Origin: Cryptomeria japonica
Lineage: Eukaryota; Streptophyta; Pinopsida; Cupressales; Cupressaceae
NCBI RefSeq assembly: GCF_030272615.1
Contig: NC_081411.1
Coordinates: forward strand, 183,668,977 to 183,732,976
Direction: 5' to 3'
DNA length: 64,000 bases
Part shown: positions 1-11,143 of the stretch, piece after piece
Position numbering within the stretch: position 1 is the first letter of the stretch
Layout of the letters: each line of letters begins with the position of its first letter
Position numbers and translations under genes: made by a program
The notes under the pieces: model-generated
Database searches by the model: none
Told to the model about the DNA's origin: nothing
What the model saw: only the letters and a program-made list of their open reading frames with translations

Positions 1-838
1 TTGCTTTTTTAGTAGTCATATTTTTCATTTGGAGTATAATTAAGTTTGTTTTGAAGAAATAATTCCAAACTTGCAAGGAAGGATCAAGGAAGGGTAGGCT
101 TGAAGATTTGGAGAGGATTCAGCATCAAAAAGCTTCTCCAGGTTTCCTCCCTTTTTGCATTTGTTAATTCCTTATGTAAATTTTTATATTTTCAAAAGAA
201 ATATCTCCTCTTAGATTCTTTTAGTTGAATATAACATTCTGAAGGAAATCATTTCTTAGTTGTTAGATAGATTAATTTGAAAGGAAAATCTATTTCTCAT
301 TAAAGAAATGTATTGATAAAGGGTTCTTTTCTTTTTAAAATGCAAATGCAAATTTCTTTTTTTTATTTGTTAATCTATTTAAAAGAAAAAAAAAATCAGA
401 TTCTACTTTTTCTGCCTTTTTTGAAATCTAGAGAAGATCTTGAATAAAAAAAAGAAGAAAATAAATCACGCTTTTCAACATCTCTATTTCTTTTTTTGAA
501 AAACTTAGATTCTTTTATCTCTGTAAATAATTTCTTTCTCTATGCATATAATCATTTGTATTTAGAAATCTCGCTATGTGAAATAGTATATCAAATATGA
601 TTTCTTCTCAATATTGTTGTATAAAATCCTTGTGGAAAATATTATCTTGTTATTTATTTATTTGCAGAAATCTCTCTACGTGAATATCAATTTCCTGGAA
701 ATCTCATCAAAAAATTTCTCCTATGAGATCATCTAAAAAAATTTCCTCTATTATCTTCCATGCCTGTGAATAGATTCTTATTTTTTTTTTATATAATAAC
801 ATTGTTATATATATACCCCTCTTAGATTATTAAATAAA

Positions 839-841
<3 letters not shown>

Positions 842-909
<68 letters not shown>
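842..909. repeat. (TA)n microsatellite inside the A 5' LTR
   Basis: An uninterrupted TA dinucleotide run of about 68 bp. The same place in the 3' LTR copy (about 16396-16420) is much shorter, so the run changed length after insertion. Confidence 0.95.
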
Positions 910-910
<1 letters not shown>

Positions 911-913
<3 letters not shown>

Positions 914-1477
914 TTATGCAAAATATATATATAAATTAATACACAGTGGTTTTTTTTCAAAAAATATATTTTTGCGTAAAACACCGGTCAACGCAAGGGG
1001 GGAGGTTATTACACCGTCGGGGAGTGGTACCCTCCACTACCCCCTGCGGTCACTGTTACAACAATGGCCGCAGAGGGAGTGGAGGGGACCACGGCTGTCC
1101 CCTCATCACTGCAGACCGGTACCCGCAAGTCCGTAGTGGTGATGGCTTCCACTCCCACTTGGTTTTAAAAAGCCACTACAAAATATATATATATATATAT
1201 ATTAAACTTATGCAAAAAAAAAATATAAATTAATACACAGTGGTTTTTTTTCAAAAAATATATTTTTGCGTAAAACATCGGTCAACGCAGGGGGGAAGTT
1301 ATTACACCGTCGGGGAGTGGTACCCTCCACTACCCCCTGCGGTCACTGTTACAACAATGGCCGCAGAGGGAGTGGAGGGGACCACAGCTGTCCCCTCATC
1401 ACTGCGGACCTATACCCGCAGGTCCGTAGTGATGATGACCCCCACTCCCACTTGGTTTTAAAAAGCCACTACAAAAA
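911..1477. repeat. 294-bp tandem duplication inside the A 5' LTR
   Basis: Two head-to-tail copies start at 911 and 1205. Each begins AACTTATGCA and runs to a CCACTACAAAA end at about 1181 and 1477. The 3' LTR of the same element has only one copy, which is interrupted by E1. The unit has weak inverted ends (AGTGGTTTTT on the left, the complement of AAAAGCCACT on the right), so a small captured element is possible. The 73-95 codon open frames in it arise from the repeat and show no protein features. Confidence 0.85.
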
Positions 1478-3067
1478 ATTTAAATCCATGGCAAATTTGG
1501 ATTTTTGTTAACTTTTTTTTTATCTAAATTTTAGTTTAATAAAAATTGAACGTAGGTAAATTTATAATTAAATCATCCTTAGCAAATTTATAATTAATTT
1601 ACCTTTAGTAAAATTTTAATTGTAAATTAAATTATATCCAATTTTATTTTTTTTTATTAGAATTTTTCAATCTATTTAAGATTTATTGGGTCACTTAGTT
1701 GGCATTTTAGATTCATTAAAAACAATTAAATTCATATCATTATGATTAGTCCAAAATTTGTCTAATGTCTAAATTGATTACTATTTTTGAACCAGTGACT
1801 CTATAAGTGATTATTCTCATGGTGGAAATAAAACATTGCTTAACCTTGCATGTAACTTACACTATCCCTGCTTCATGCGAATTACTTATACATTAATTGC
1901 ATTTATTGATGAGCGAGTTACATTTTCATCATCTTCATGCAAGTTACACGTTTTAATTATCAATATGTGAGTTCATAATTGTCATTATCATGCAAGTTAT
2001 ATTTCAATATTAAATAGTTTAGTTGTAGAAGGATGGTATTTTTATCAAGTGGTACATGAATGCCATCGAAGTAGTTATTTCAATTAATTAAACTTTGCAA
2101 TGTCTAATTATGTACATTCATTTCATAATTGTTTCAAGCATGATGTTTTTCATAGCTTCTTAGTTAGAAAACTAAAAAAAGGAAGTTGAAAAACCAAAAC
2201 CTAGCAATGTTTGGTATTTACGGTGCCTCTAGGTCACGCTTACAGGTAATGTCATCGTGTTGAACTATTGCACTTAACGCCTAATAAAGCTGCATCAATG
2301 ACATTTGTGGCATCGTCCCTATAAATCGTTGGGGAGTAATAAGGGGCACTTGGAAGTTAAAATCCAAGGGGCGGGTAATCCCACTTGGATTGATAATCTA
2401 ATAAGATAATCCTTAAATGATTTTACATCCGCTGAGTTAAACCATAGTAAACCCCCTTTAGGGTTGATTGAGTGAAATGCTTTTATGAAATTGATTTAAT
2501 CTCGAAGAGTTGTTCACAATTGGCAATTGGGTCAAGGGTAACGCTTATGATAGGTATTAGGATCTAGTTATTTTAGGCCATAAGCAATAGGTCATCTTGA
2601 GCCTTTGCTTAAGTGCTACCACCGTGGGTAGCAACCACAAAGAAACTGTCTGAGACATTGACCCTAGAAAGGGTTGCGTACCCACCAAACAGTTTACATC
2701 AAACCATGAATAGAAAATAGAACTACATACTTTACGCCTTGATCTCGTGCCGAAACAGGTATGTAGGCAGTCTAGGGACGGAGTTGTCCCTAGTACTCAG
2801 GTGTTCGTGGATGGGTCTAGGTTTTGGTAAGAAGAAGGATTGAGAAGAATCCTAATTTGAAAGATAAGTGTAAAATAAAGAAAAAGTAATTCAATGCATA
2901 CTCGGAAGGAATCCCGTATGGATTCGCTTGACTTCCCGAGGCTTTAAGCCAAATCTCGAGGCGGAATTCAAGCTTACACTATGTTATTTTGTTTTCTCCT
3001 AAAGACGGCGACCTCGGTGCACTCCTATTAGAGGAGTGTAGTACTTAGTGAGTGACTCAGTGACTCA

Positions 3068-3268
3068 GGACCCGAATGGTCCCGATGAGTCTAGGTCTCT
3101 GGCCAAAGCACCTCCTATCCCAATTGGATATATGCCTACCCTGTATGGGTAGATGCCTATCTCGTATTGGATAGATGAAACCTTTTGTTCTGTATGGACA
3201 GATGCCTAACCCGATGGGGTTAGATGCTCATCCCGGATGGATGAATGCCCAATCCAAATGGATGGATG
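3068..3268. repeat. Array of short palindromes with co-varying arms, 5' LTR of A
   Basis: About eight units, mostly spaced 21-25 bp, each hold a short inverted repeat around a 4-7 bp loop. Examples are GGACC..GGTCC, TATCC..GGATA, CTACCC..GGGTAG, CTATC..GATAG, CTAACCC..GGGTTAG and TCATCC..GGATGA. The arm sequence changes from unit to unit but the two arms change together. Most units are followed by AGATG or a close variant. The same array is present in the 3' LTR at 30479-30677. It lies about 100-300 bp before the LTR end, so it is probably in the transcribed R/U5 part. Confidence 0.8.
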
Positions 3269-3364
3269 CCCAGAGTATGCGATTGAATCAAATACAATGA
3301 TTAAATTAAACAAAAAAAAAAGTGGTCAAATTTTGTTGGGTTAAGTAAAGTGGGTTATTGCATG

Positions 3365-3376
3365 TGGTATCAGAGC
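3365..3376 (+). other. Primer-binding site of element A (initiator Met tRNA)
   Basis: TGGTATCAGAGC lies two bases after the LTR end at 3362. It is the standard complement of the 3' end of plant initiator methionine tRNA. It marks the start of minus-strand DNA synthesis and fixes the plus orientation of element A. Confidence 0.93.
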
Positions 3377-3511
3377 AAAGGTTCAAATCTAGGCCTTGTG
3401 CTCACTTCAATTTACACAACTAAGGGAATGTCTTGCAATGGTAGAGATTAAATTATAAAATCTTAAATCAAGAACTAACTACATAATTTAATTTTCAGGT
3501 AAAACCCTAGA

Positions 3512-3559
3512 ATGGCTAGAGGAAGAGGAAGAGGAAGAGGACAAAGATCCCAAGTATGA
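3512..3559 (+). pseudogene. gag: gag N-terminus of element A, cut off by an insertion
   Basis: An ATG at 3512 opens a 15-codon frame that starts MARGRGRGRG, a basic arginine/glycine-rich start like that of many chromovirus gag proteins. It meets TGA at 3557-3559, where the sequence changes to an unrelated copia-like segment. The gag frame resumes at about 5573. The assignment rests on position (136 bp after the primer site) and composition only. Confidence 0.6.
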
Positions 3560-3562
3560 AGG

Positions 3563-5566
3563 CAAATTTGGGTCCTAGCAACAAGGCCTGATGAGGTACC
3601 CAATCACAACCAAATCTCTATGAACTGGAGAAATAGAGAAAACCACGTGGGAAAAAAAACTCTACTCCAAAAAGAGATGGAAAAGCAAGAAGAACACCAC
3701 TAAAGCAAGAAATAGCTGCAAACACTGTTGAAGAGTAACTGTTGATATGAAGAACCTCCACTGAAATAGAACATGACTAGGTAGAGAAGATTGTAATCTG
3801 TATGAGTGCCCTCAAATGACACTACTCGAATCAGATGACAAACAAAGGCAAACAACTGAACTCAAAGATACAGATGACATGAGACACCAAAGCCTGAAGA
3901 GTTGATTAATCGAACCAAGGAAGCATTAGAACCAACATGACAAACCTCCCCATGATGCTAAAAAGAGAGAGGGACATGTACACTGAAAAGAACGGCCAAC
4001 AAGAACTTCATGACGAAGAACCAGGAACATTGAAGGTGGAGAGAAAGTACATAGTGTCATGGAAGGAACACTCACTTGACACACATCATGAGGCAAATGT
4101 CATGGAAGGAACACTCACTGGACAAAGGTAGATGGCAAAAAAAATACAAACATCAACCCCCTCATGGCACTTTATAAGTAGTGCATGTACAATAAGGCAC
4201 AAGATGTGCAAGATCCCAAGTAAACAATTCATGATGGTACTTTATCTCAATGCATTTGCATAAATGAAGCTACAATGATAAGAAGACTGGAAATAGAAAG
4301 AAGAACCAAAACTGAGACATCCTATTCAGAGAAGAGATCCTAGGACTTGAAACAACCAAGATATCCATCAGAGTGCTGAAAAGCAAAAAATTGAATGAAA
4401 TATTCCTGGAGCAGAATCTGGAAAGAAAACTCACATGGCTGGAAATTGCACAGAACAAGCTTTCCAACGATATAAAGTTTTTGAAAAACAAAGTTCGAAT
4501 GCTCATTTTATGGCTCTCGGAGTACAAAAAAGAGACCCCACTTTGACTGAAAAAAACACAGTCAAACAGAAAAATTGGAAAAAAAATCCAACATCACGAG
4601 GTCCGGCTTGGAACCAGCTTTCCAACGCCTATTTGAAGTTGTTAAAGAAACTCATTTTGCCTCTTCTGTGCATTCCAATGATTTCTGCATGATCAAGGTT
4701 CATGCATTGGTTCATGATTTGTATAAAATCATGTTTTGGCATAATGTAATTAGTGAAGAGTTTCTTTTTCTTTGTTCTTTATTCTGATTTCTCTTACAAA
4801 TTTTGTTTTCTCTTTCCTAGCTAGATCTGTATTTTTGCTTTGCAGAAAATTTAACATGGTATCAGAGCCTACATCTGCTGCTACTTGTTCCTGATTTTTC
4901 AGAAGATTTTTTGGAGGAGGGTTTCAAGTTTTTTCAGAGTTTTTTTATTGGATCTGGGGTAGATGTTTTGTTTCTAATCTTTTTGGGCTCAAATGGACTT
5001 CACTATTGAGCTCAAAACACCCCAAAACCCCCATTTCCATATAAAATTTGTCAAATTTTGACAAATTTGGGTTCTGAAATTTTTTCTTTGGTTTTGCCTT
5101 TTTTGGCACGAATTTCGAGAAATTCATCAAAAATCATTAAAAAAAATTCAGAGCAGTTTGGGCCAAAACAAACCTCACCGTTGGCTTTTGAAGGGTGTTT
5201 CCATTCATTTTGATATATAATTCGACCTATTGCGGTGACAAGTGCATTTGGGCCATGATTTTTTCATTGGCACCCCTTACGAGGCACAAAAATCCGTACG
5301 GTTGTACCTGCAAATGCGTCAGAAAATTTTCGTCAAAAAAAAATAATATTATTTTATTTATTTTTTTTACCCTTTTTATGCCCAAAAAGAGAGGTTTTTT
5401 TTTTTGGCCATAACTTGGGCAAACAGAGTCATTTTTTTTGAAAACGAATAGGCGTCGGAACGCAGGTTCCGAGCCGGACCTCGTCATGTTGGTAATTTTT
5501 TCCAATTTTTCTGTTTGACTGTGTTTTTTTCTAGTCAAAGTGAGGTCTCTTTTTTTCTAGTCAAAG
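3563..5566 (+). mobile_element. Copia-like fragment inserted near the gag start of A
   Basis: About 2 kb separates the gag N-terminus of A from the rest of gag. TGAAGG occurs on both sides (3557-3562 and 5567-5572) and may be the target duplication. Inside, the sequence before 4857 behaves like the end of an LTR (TTTAACA) directly followed by an initiator-Met primer site, then about 700 bp of leader-like sequence without gag or pol. A direct repeat of GTCATGGAAGGAACACTCAC occurs at about 4057 and 4099. An imperfect inverted repeat pairs 4532-4637 with 5440-5549. I see no 3' LTR, so the element is truncated or rearranged, and its exact ends are uncertain. Confidence 0.5.
4857..4869 (+). other. 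Primer-binding site of the copia-like fragment
   Basis: TGGTATCAGAGCC follows TTTAACA directly. This arrangement is typical of Ty1/copia elements primed by initiator-Met tRNA. Confidence 0.75.
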
Positions 5567-5572
5567 TGAAGG

Positions 5573-6184
5573 TTGATGAAGAAAACCATGAGGAAGACCA
5601 TGAAGGGAATCAACATAATGAAGATGGGGTCGAGGCTATAATCAACCTACTAACTAAACAAAGGGATAAAATCAACTTCTTGGAGCAATCAATGCAGGAC
5701 CTTAGGGAAAGACAGAATGACATTAAAAATCGAAGTGGAACTAAAAATGGAAACCCTGATAGCAATCAAGGGAATATGAGGCACAATAGAAAAGAAAATA
5801 ACATATTGGAACTCTCTAAGGATTTGAAGAAAATCACCCCCCTAAGTTCGATGGGAGGCAAATTGGTGAAGGAGCTGAAAATTCGTTAAATGAAATGGAA
5901 AAGTATTTTGAACTAAGAGATTTTAGCAAAACAACCAAGGCCTTATGGGGTTCCTATCAACTCACAGAGGAGGTAGCTAGTTGGTGGACCAACACCAATG
6001 AGAAAAATGGGTATAGTAGGGATACGATCACATGGGATCAATTTGTTCACCACTTCCGTAAAAGGTGGCTCCCTCAATTGTTCTTTGATGAGAAGGTGAC
6101 AAAATTCCATAATCTACGACAAGGACCCCTATCAGTCCAACAATATTAGGATAAGTTCACCAAATTGCTTAAGTACATACCTAT
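5573..6184 (+). pseudogene. gag: gag of element A, first large part
   Basis: The translation gives an acidic, coiled-coil-like stretch (VDEENHEEDHEGN and following) and then the Ty3/gypsy capsid domain, with WGSYQLTEEVASWW and the frame around FVHHFRKRWLPQ. The frame shifts at a run of six C at about 5835-5841: before it the reading is in one frame, after it the frame starting at 5895 continues. A TAG at 6147-6149 interrupts the capsid. At 6184 the sequence is broken by insertion G and continues at 11144. Removing G plus one copy of CCTAT (4959 bp, a multiple of three) restores the frame. Confidence 0.85.
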
Positions 6185-6185
6185 T

Positions 6186-7113
6186 GTTAGTGAACAGATT
6201 TGCTCTTTGTTTTTAAATGATTAATTTTTAACTCTATTACCTTCTTCTAAGAACAAATGATTCACTGAACAGTTGGGTAAGTGTTTATTTGAATCACTTC
6301 CCTCTGAATTTTTGCCTAGGTACAGCTCCCTATCTAGGTTTTTCACAAAATGGCGTTTTTGTTTTTACTTATATCTAAATGAAAAGCTTTTAACCAGAAA
6401 GTGTATAAGGTCGCCTATTTCATTCTTGGATGAAAGGCTATAACTTTCCTCATATCTATAAATAATGAAAACTATTTTCTTAATTTTCAAAATATGTAAC
6501 TACAGCAACTGAAACAAAGTTCAATATACTTCTTCCAAATAAAGACAAACAGATTCAAGGGAAATAAATCCACCCGCAAACATGAATCTTTTCCAGAGTA
6601 AACAATACATTCAAAGGAAAGAACATCAGAGGAAAAATGAAAGACTGCAATGAAATGATCAAATACTGTTACTTGATCGGATGAACATATGCAAAGACAT
6701 GTTATCTATTCAGATTCAAAATACACAGATCTTTGTTCTCCCCAAAAACAATATGATCAGATTTCATATATATATCTTTATGTAATCAAAGACACAATGA
6801 TACAACTGCCAATCTTTTTCCACCCCAGATCTCAACCATCTGATTCTTCCTTTGATTAAGAAAAGAAAATATCAAAACAAACACTCAGTCGAAATTTTCC
6901 AAAATCAATTACTAAAATCTAACCCCTCTACCATCTGATTTACTTAATTTATAGTCTAAATGGGGGAGGTCTCCCTGAAAACTCGACCACTCCCCGATAA
7001 AACAATTACGAAACCAACAGAAAGTATTTTGGGATGGTTGTCCCGAAGTTTTTGCATAACTATGAAAAATGTTTTAAAAATAAAGAAAACTAGCCAATAG
7101 TGGATGCATTATG
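6186..7113. other. Left flank of insertion G, no gene seen
   Basis: About 930 bp of AT-rich sequence lies between the insertion end and the stop codon of the minus-strand ORF. It would be the 3' untranslated region and 3' terminus of the element. I see no repeat shared with the right end and no coding potential. Confidence 0.5.
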
Positions 7114-9642
7114 TCATATTTCATCATCATCCTCTTCTCCGTCTTCGCGAGCGTCATGAGCAGCTGTGAGTTCCTGGATCATTGATTGGCTTGGGACTTT
7201 CATCGCATTGAGTTTCGCTTTTGCCACTTCTTTATTCCACTTGTGTTGCACCATCTTCTCTGAGTGCTTTGGTAGTTGATCATTCCCAATGAAAACCATA
7301 GATTCAATCCTAGCCACTTTGGTTATATCCTCTGGCATGAAACTACTCCTAACTCTGATCTTCTCCATGTTCAACCGGAAAGACTTGACTGCTTCCTGTG
7401 TGCTTGACTTGCAGATTCCTAGCTCCCAGTCATGATCGGGATTAACCACTTTATTATCCTTGACTATACTGCTCTGCAAATCCTGGAGTTCATAGACGGA
7501 GGTTTTTGCATCCGTAATTGCTGATTGAAAGGTGAGCACCCGCCACATGATAGTTTTCTTTAGCACAAAAAGTTGGCATTCATTAGCTACCAGCTTAATT
7601 GAATGTTCTGTCAGAAATCTGGTAGTTCCATACTCTTCGATTTTGGTAAACAGAGGTAGGACATTTTGCCATTTGTGCTCCTCTTTCTCCCACGGCACAA
7701 GCTAGTTTTGGATTTCAGAAATCAGGCTCTGTACTTCATCACACAACTTTCGGGAGTCGGTAATGTATTTTTCACCATCTTTGATTACTTTTTCAATCCA
7801 CTTTTCAACCGCTTCAGCGATGCTCTTAGCCCGTTGAACTTGGTTCATCAACTTCTTGTTTTTCGGAGAAGTTGGGTCAAAATTCTTAGTGGCATGGGAT
7901 TTTGGAATTGCTCCAAGGCAACCGATGCTATCGATGAACTGAGCCAAAACACTTATGTGTCTTTTAAGTTCTCTTTTCTCCCATCCATCCTTCTCTAACC
8001 GGGTAAGCATTTTCTTCGCTGACACTTGGAAAAAATGGTTATCTGTATCCTTGCTCATCTTTCCCAACTCTAATTTTGTGATTTCAAAATCATCAGAACC
8101 GACCTCTTTGTTCTCATCTTTCGGTTTGTAAGAGGCAATTTCCATCGTCCATTTACCAGTTTCCTTGTCATTGTTCAGGTGAGCGGTGGTCTTGAACCTC
8201 TTTGGCTTTGGATTCTTCTCAGAGTACTTGGCAACCATCTCCTGTATTGGAATGGTCACAGGAAGAAAACTCCTTTTCTTGTTCACTGAGGTTGTTAACC
8301 ATTTAGGAGTCACAGCAGAATGAGAAGTTCCTTCAATCATTTTTGGGGGTGGCGTCATAGCCACAATCACCATTTGGGAGTCTAGAGCACAAGCAACTTT
8401 ACCATCCAAATCTTCAATTTCAAAGATCTAAGCTTCAAGCACGACATCTTTTACTCCCATATCCTTGACCTGTTCCATCCTCCTTTGGGCGACACTGCGT
8501 GATCGAGTATGTCGAGGGGTAATGAAATCCAAAGTTGGGCTAGATCTGCGTCTAGGCTAAGCCAACTTGATTTCCTTACCTACATGAACAGGAGCACTGT
8601 TAGAAGGACGTTTTGGTGAAGACATACTTCTCGTAGAAAGGGACTTGGCGCCTGGCTTCATTGCTTTCTTTTTAACCACCCATGCCACGGTTCTGTCCAG
8701 AACTCATTCGGTTCTCAATTGTATGTCATCATTTTCCTCCTCATCCCAATTAATTGGGGGCATTTCAGTCTCTGCATGGGCTAAATACCCTAGTTCAAAC
8801 AGTTCAAGATAATCTTCTTCAAGCCCTTTAATATCTAACCTTATTTGCAAAGAAATAACCTATTCCAACACCAATCTCATGTTTTCTCTTTTGAAGACTT
8901 CAAGTTCATCTGAACAATCCTCCCATAAATCTTCTAACTGTGGCATGGGAAGATAAGGCATTAAGCCAAGGCTCCGAGAAAATCCTTTATTGTCAAACCC
9001 TTTTCTTTCAACATACAGAGAGAAATTAAAATTTCTAAGGTCTGCTCCTATACTTAGTGCATCAGACATTGATTTACAGGATAACACTCCCAATTGTATT
9101 GGAAAATGACCTTCCCACTTGTCCTTAGGTTGTGCCTTCTTGACCACGAAAGTCAGTTGTCTGCATATTTCTGCTAGGACAAAACAATTAGAACAAAAAT
9201 GCGGAAGCTTGAAGGGTTCCTCTTCAAAGCCTCCTACTCGTATATAGCAAAAGTGTGGGAACTCTATGTAAAAGCTTCCGAACTTCTTAATCAAGGACTG
9301 TGCGTCATCTAAAATCCGTTTGGCCTTTGTACCCTTCAGTTCATGACACATATCGCCCAGGAATGCATTGTGTACCCTTCTGAAATCTTTTAGGGCATTG
9401 TCTTTTTGCAGCATCGGATAAAACTCATACACTAGAACATCTTCCTTAGTGGGCTGCTTGGGTATACCCGTTAACTCTTTAACACGGGCCAGACAATACA
9501 AAAGATACGAGGACATGAAGAAGTTTTGTTGAAATTGCTTGGCTAGACTCAACTGCTCTGTCATCGAATCAATAATTAACTCCGCCCAATCCAAATATAT
9601 TATTTTCCTTCCAGAACTAATTGTACATAGCAATATATCCAA
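7114..9642 (-). pseudogene. Decayed long ORF of unknown function in insertion G
   Basis: A single minus-strand frame of about 843 codons runs from 9642 to 7114. It is broken by five stop codons at 8862-8860, 8706-8704, 8559-8557, 8430-8428 and 7701-7699. The N-terminal third is mixed alpha/beta with conserved-looking stretches (YLDWAELIIDSM, YIEFPHFCYIRVGGFEEEPF). The middle is lysine-rich. The C-terminal part is helical and probably coiled coil, ending in an acidic tail (EDGEEDDDEI). I recognise no retroviral domain. Its layout resembles the unknown ORF in element B (a globular N-terminus, a hydrophobic segment after an acidic helix, a long charged helical tail). A distant link to PMD-like or 'putative plant transposon' proteins is only a guess. 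Confidence 0.55.
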
Positions 9643-9776
9643 TCATCAAAGCTATAAGCTTCGGCAGAACCTCTGGCTCGATGCAACAGAAGCATCACAT
9701 CATGGATATGTGGCAACATGTGGTTCTTGTTAGGATTTTTAGGTAGTCTAGAACCACCTCTCTGAGGGACCTTCAA

Positions 9777-10325
9777 CTAGAACTTCGCCACATTATTCCT
9801 GTGTCCGGCTCTATCTACATTGAACTCACTAATTGATTGGGTAGGGGAGAAATTAGAAAACTGGTAATCCGATATCTTGAACACTGAAGCAATCACCTCA
9901 CGATTAATGGCAAGAAGGGTTTCACCATTATCCCTTTTAATAGTTTCATATACAGGGTCATATCTGGCAATACACTCCCGAACCAACTCCGGACAAGGAA
10001 TTGCTGGAGGAAAGGCTGCAGCTTCTAAAAGTCCACTACTCAAAATCTCTATACAAAAAGACTTATCAACACCCTTGAACACCCTTTCTTTCAAATCTTC
10101 AAGGTTCTCACCCTTTAAGTTAGTATCACTAACTATGGCTTCTATGGATGCCAAGCTAAAAACGTTTCCAAACAAGTGCAGGGTGGACTTCATGATTTCA
10201 AAAATAAGAAACCTAAATTTGATTGCAGTGAAACCTTCTGTATGAGAGAAAATGCAAGGGAAAACACTGGAGAAAATAAGGAAAGACTCACCTTCACAGT
10301 TGTATAATTGGAGGATGGCTAGCAA
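9777..10325 (-). pseudogene. Probable N-terminal part of the unknown ORF in insertion G
   Basis: An open frame of 182 codons lies just upstream of the 9642-7114 frame on the same strand but in another frame. Its C-terminal half (SFCIEILSSGLLEAA, then a helix ending in LLAINREVIASVFKI) looks like the start of a folded domain. The motif resembles the 'start of a helix, then ..FKI' segment of the B ORF. The two frames were probably one protein before a frameshift at about 9640-9777. No function can be assigned. Confidence 0.45.
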
Positions 10326-10691
10326 CGAGAAAGACTCCTATCCAAGGATAATATAAACAAAAATCCAGCAGCAAGTAGCAAATGCAGAACACAAATGATT
10401 TTCATACCTTATTGAGAAAGGTATGATGCAGACACATTAAATGCAATGATTTCGTAATTTCATTCCGAACGTGGCAAATTGATAGATTAGACCCCCGCAC
10501 GCATGCATTAAATGCATGGCGGCATACTTTAAGAAACTGCCAGTCCAGTTCCCAAAACGTTCACTTACTTCGAAAAAACCAAAGAATGACATCACTTTAC
10601 AATATGGTTCTGCCTCTCCATATTTAGCAATAAATGCACTTCTCAAAACATTAGAAACCACGGGACCCACCAACATTGAACCCGTATGAAC

Positions 10692-11052
10692 ATCTTGAAC
10701 CAACTTCTTGAGTGTTCAAGTAGTTCAAGATGTACGTCGCATCAAACTGCTGACCATTTTGCCATGCTGAACATGTTGAACATATTTGAACCCTTTGAAC
10801 TCAGTTCAACAAGTTCAACACAAATGTTATATCACCAAACAGGAAAAACTTTATTAAAGAGCTGCTGCAAAAACTTAGAGAAAACGTTAATATGAAAAAC
10901 CTTTTCTGAACACCTTGGAACCTATTGAACCTAAATGAACATCTTGAACCTAGTTCAGAATGGTTTGACGTGTTCAAGGAGTACAATGAATTGTCTGAAC
11001 TTGACTTAAATGACTAGAAAAAGGATTTGAGGCCACATTAAGGACTTGAACC
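10692..11052. repeat. Cluster of TTGAAC / GTTCAA words
   Basis: About a dozen copies of TTGAAC or its complement GTTCAA occur in 360 bp, upstream of the minus-strand ORF of insertion G. ATGAACATCTTGAACC occurs at about 10687 and 10936. The spacing is irregular, so it is not a simple tandem repeat. The region would be the promoter or leader of the ORF. Confidence 0.6.
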
Positions 11053-11143
11053 AAGGTGATATGGCATGAACTAGGACTCCAACATAAGAAGGAAAAGATG
11101 ACCCACTCTCGCCATGAAGAATAAATGATGCGGTAACACCTAT

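Larger units (their letters stand above)
1..3362 (+). repeat. 5' LTR of chromovirus A, left end cut by the window
   Basis: This stretch matches the sequence from 15420 onward and the sequence at 28669-30772, which together form the 3' LTR of the same element. Aligning position 11 with 15430 shows that about 354 bp of the LTR lie before the window. The LTR ends with TTATTGCA at 3362, followed after two bases by a primer-binding site. The complete LTR is about 3.5-3.7 kb, long for a plant Ty3/gypsy element but usual for the Tekay (Del) chromovirus lineage. It contains a TA run, a 294-bp tandem duplication absent from the 3' copy, and an array of short palindromes near its end. The small open frames in it are not credible genes. 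Confidence 0.9.
6185..11138 (-). mobile_element. 4.95-kb insertion G in the gag of A
   Basis: The insertion starts with TGTTAG and ends with GTAACA. It is flanked by a perfect 5-bp duplication CCTAT (6180-6184 and 11139-11143). TG..CA ends with a 5-bp duplication are the signature of a retroviral-type integrase, yet by eye I find no long terminal repeats, reverse transcriptase or integrase inside. The content is a long decayed ORF on the minus strand plus a region rich in GTTCAA/TTGAAC words near the right end. It may be a non-autonomous LTR element whose LTRs are short or too diverged to see. The minus orientation is taken from the ORF. Confidence 0.7.

Noticed and set aside
3424-3510. A host intron ending in TTTTCAG before the MARGRGRGRG start
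   Set aside because: The sequence directly follows the primer site of element A and is its leader. Nothing indicates a host gene.
6185-11138. Calling insertion G a standard LTR retrotransposon
   Set aside because: The ends fit, but I could not find two matching terminal repeats or any pol domain by eye, so it is left as an unclassified insertion.
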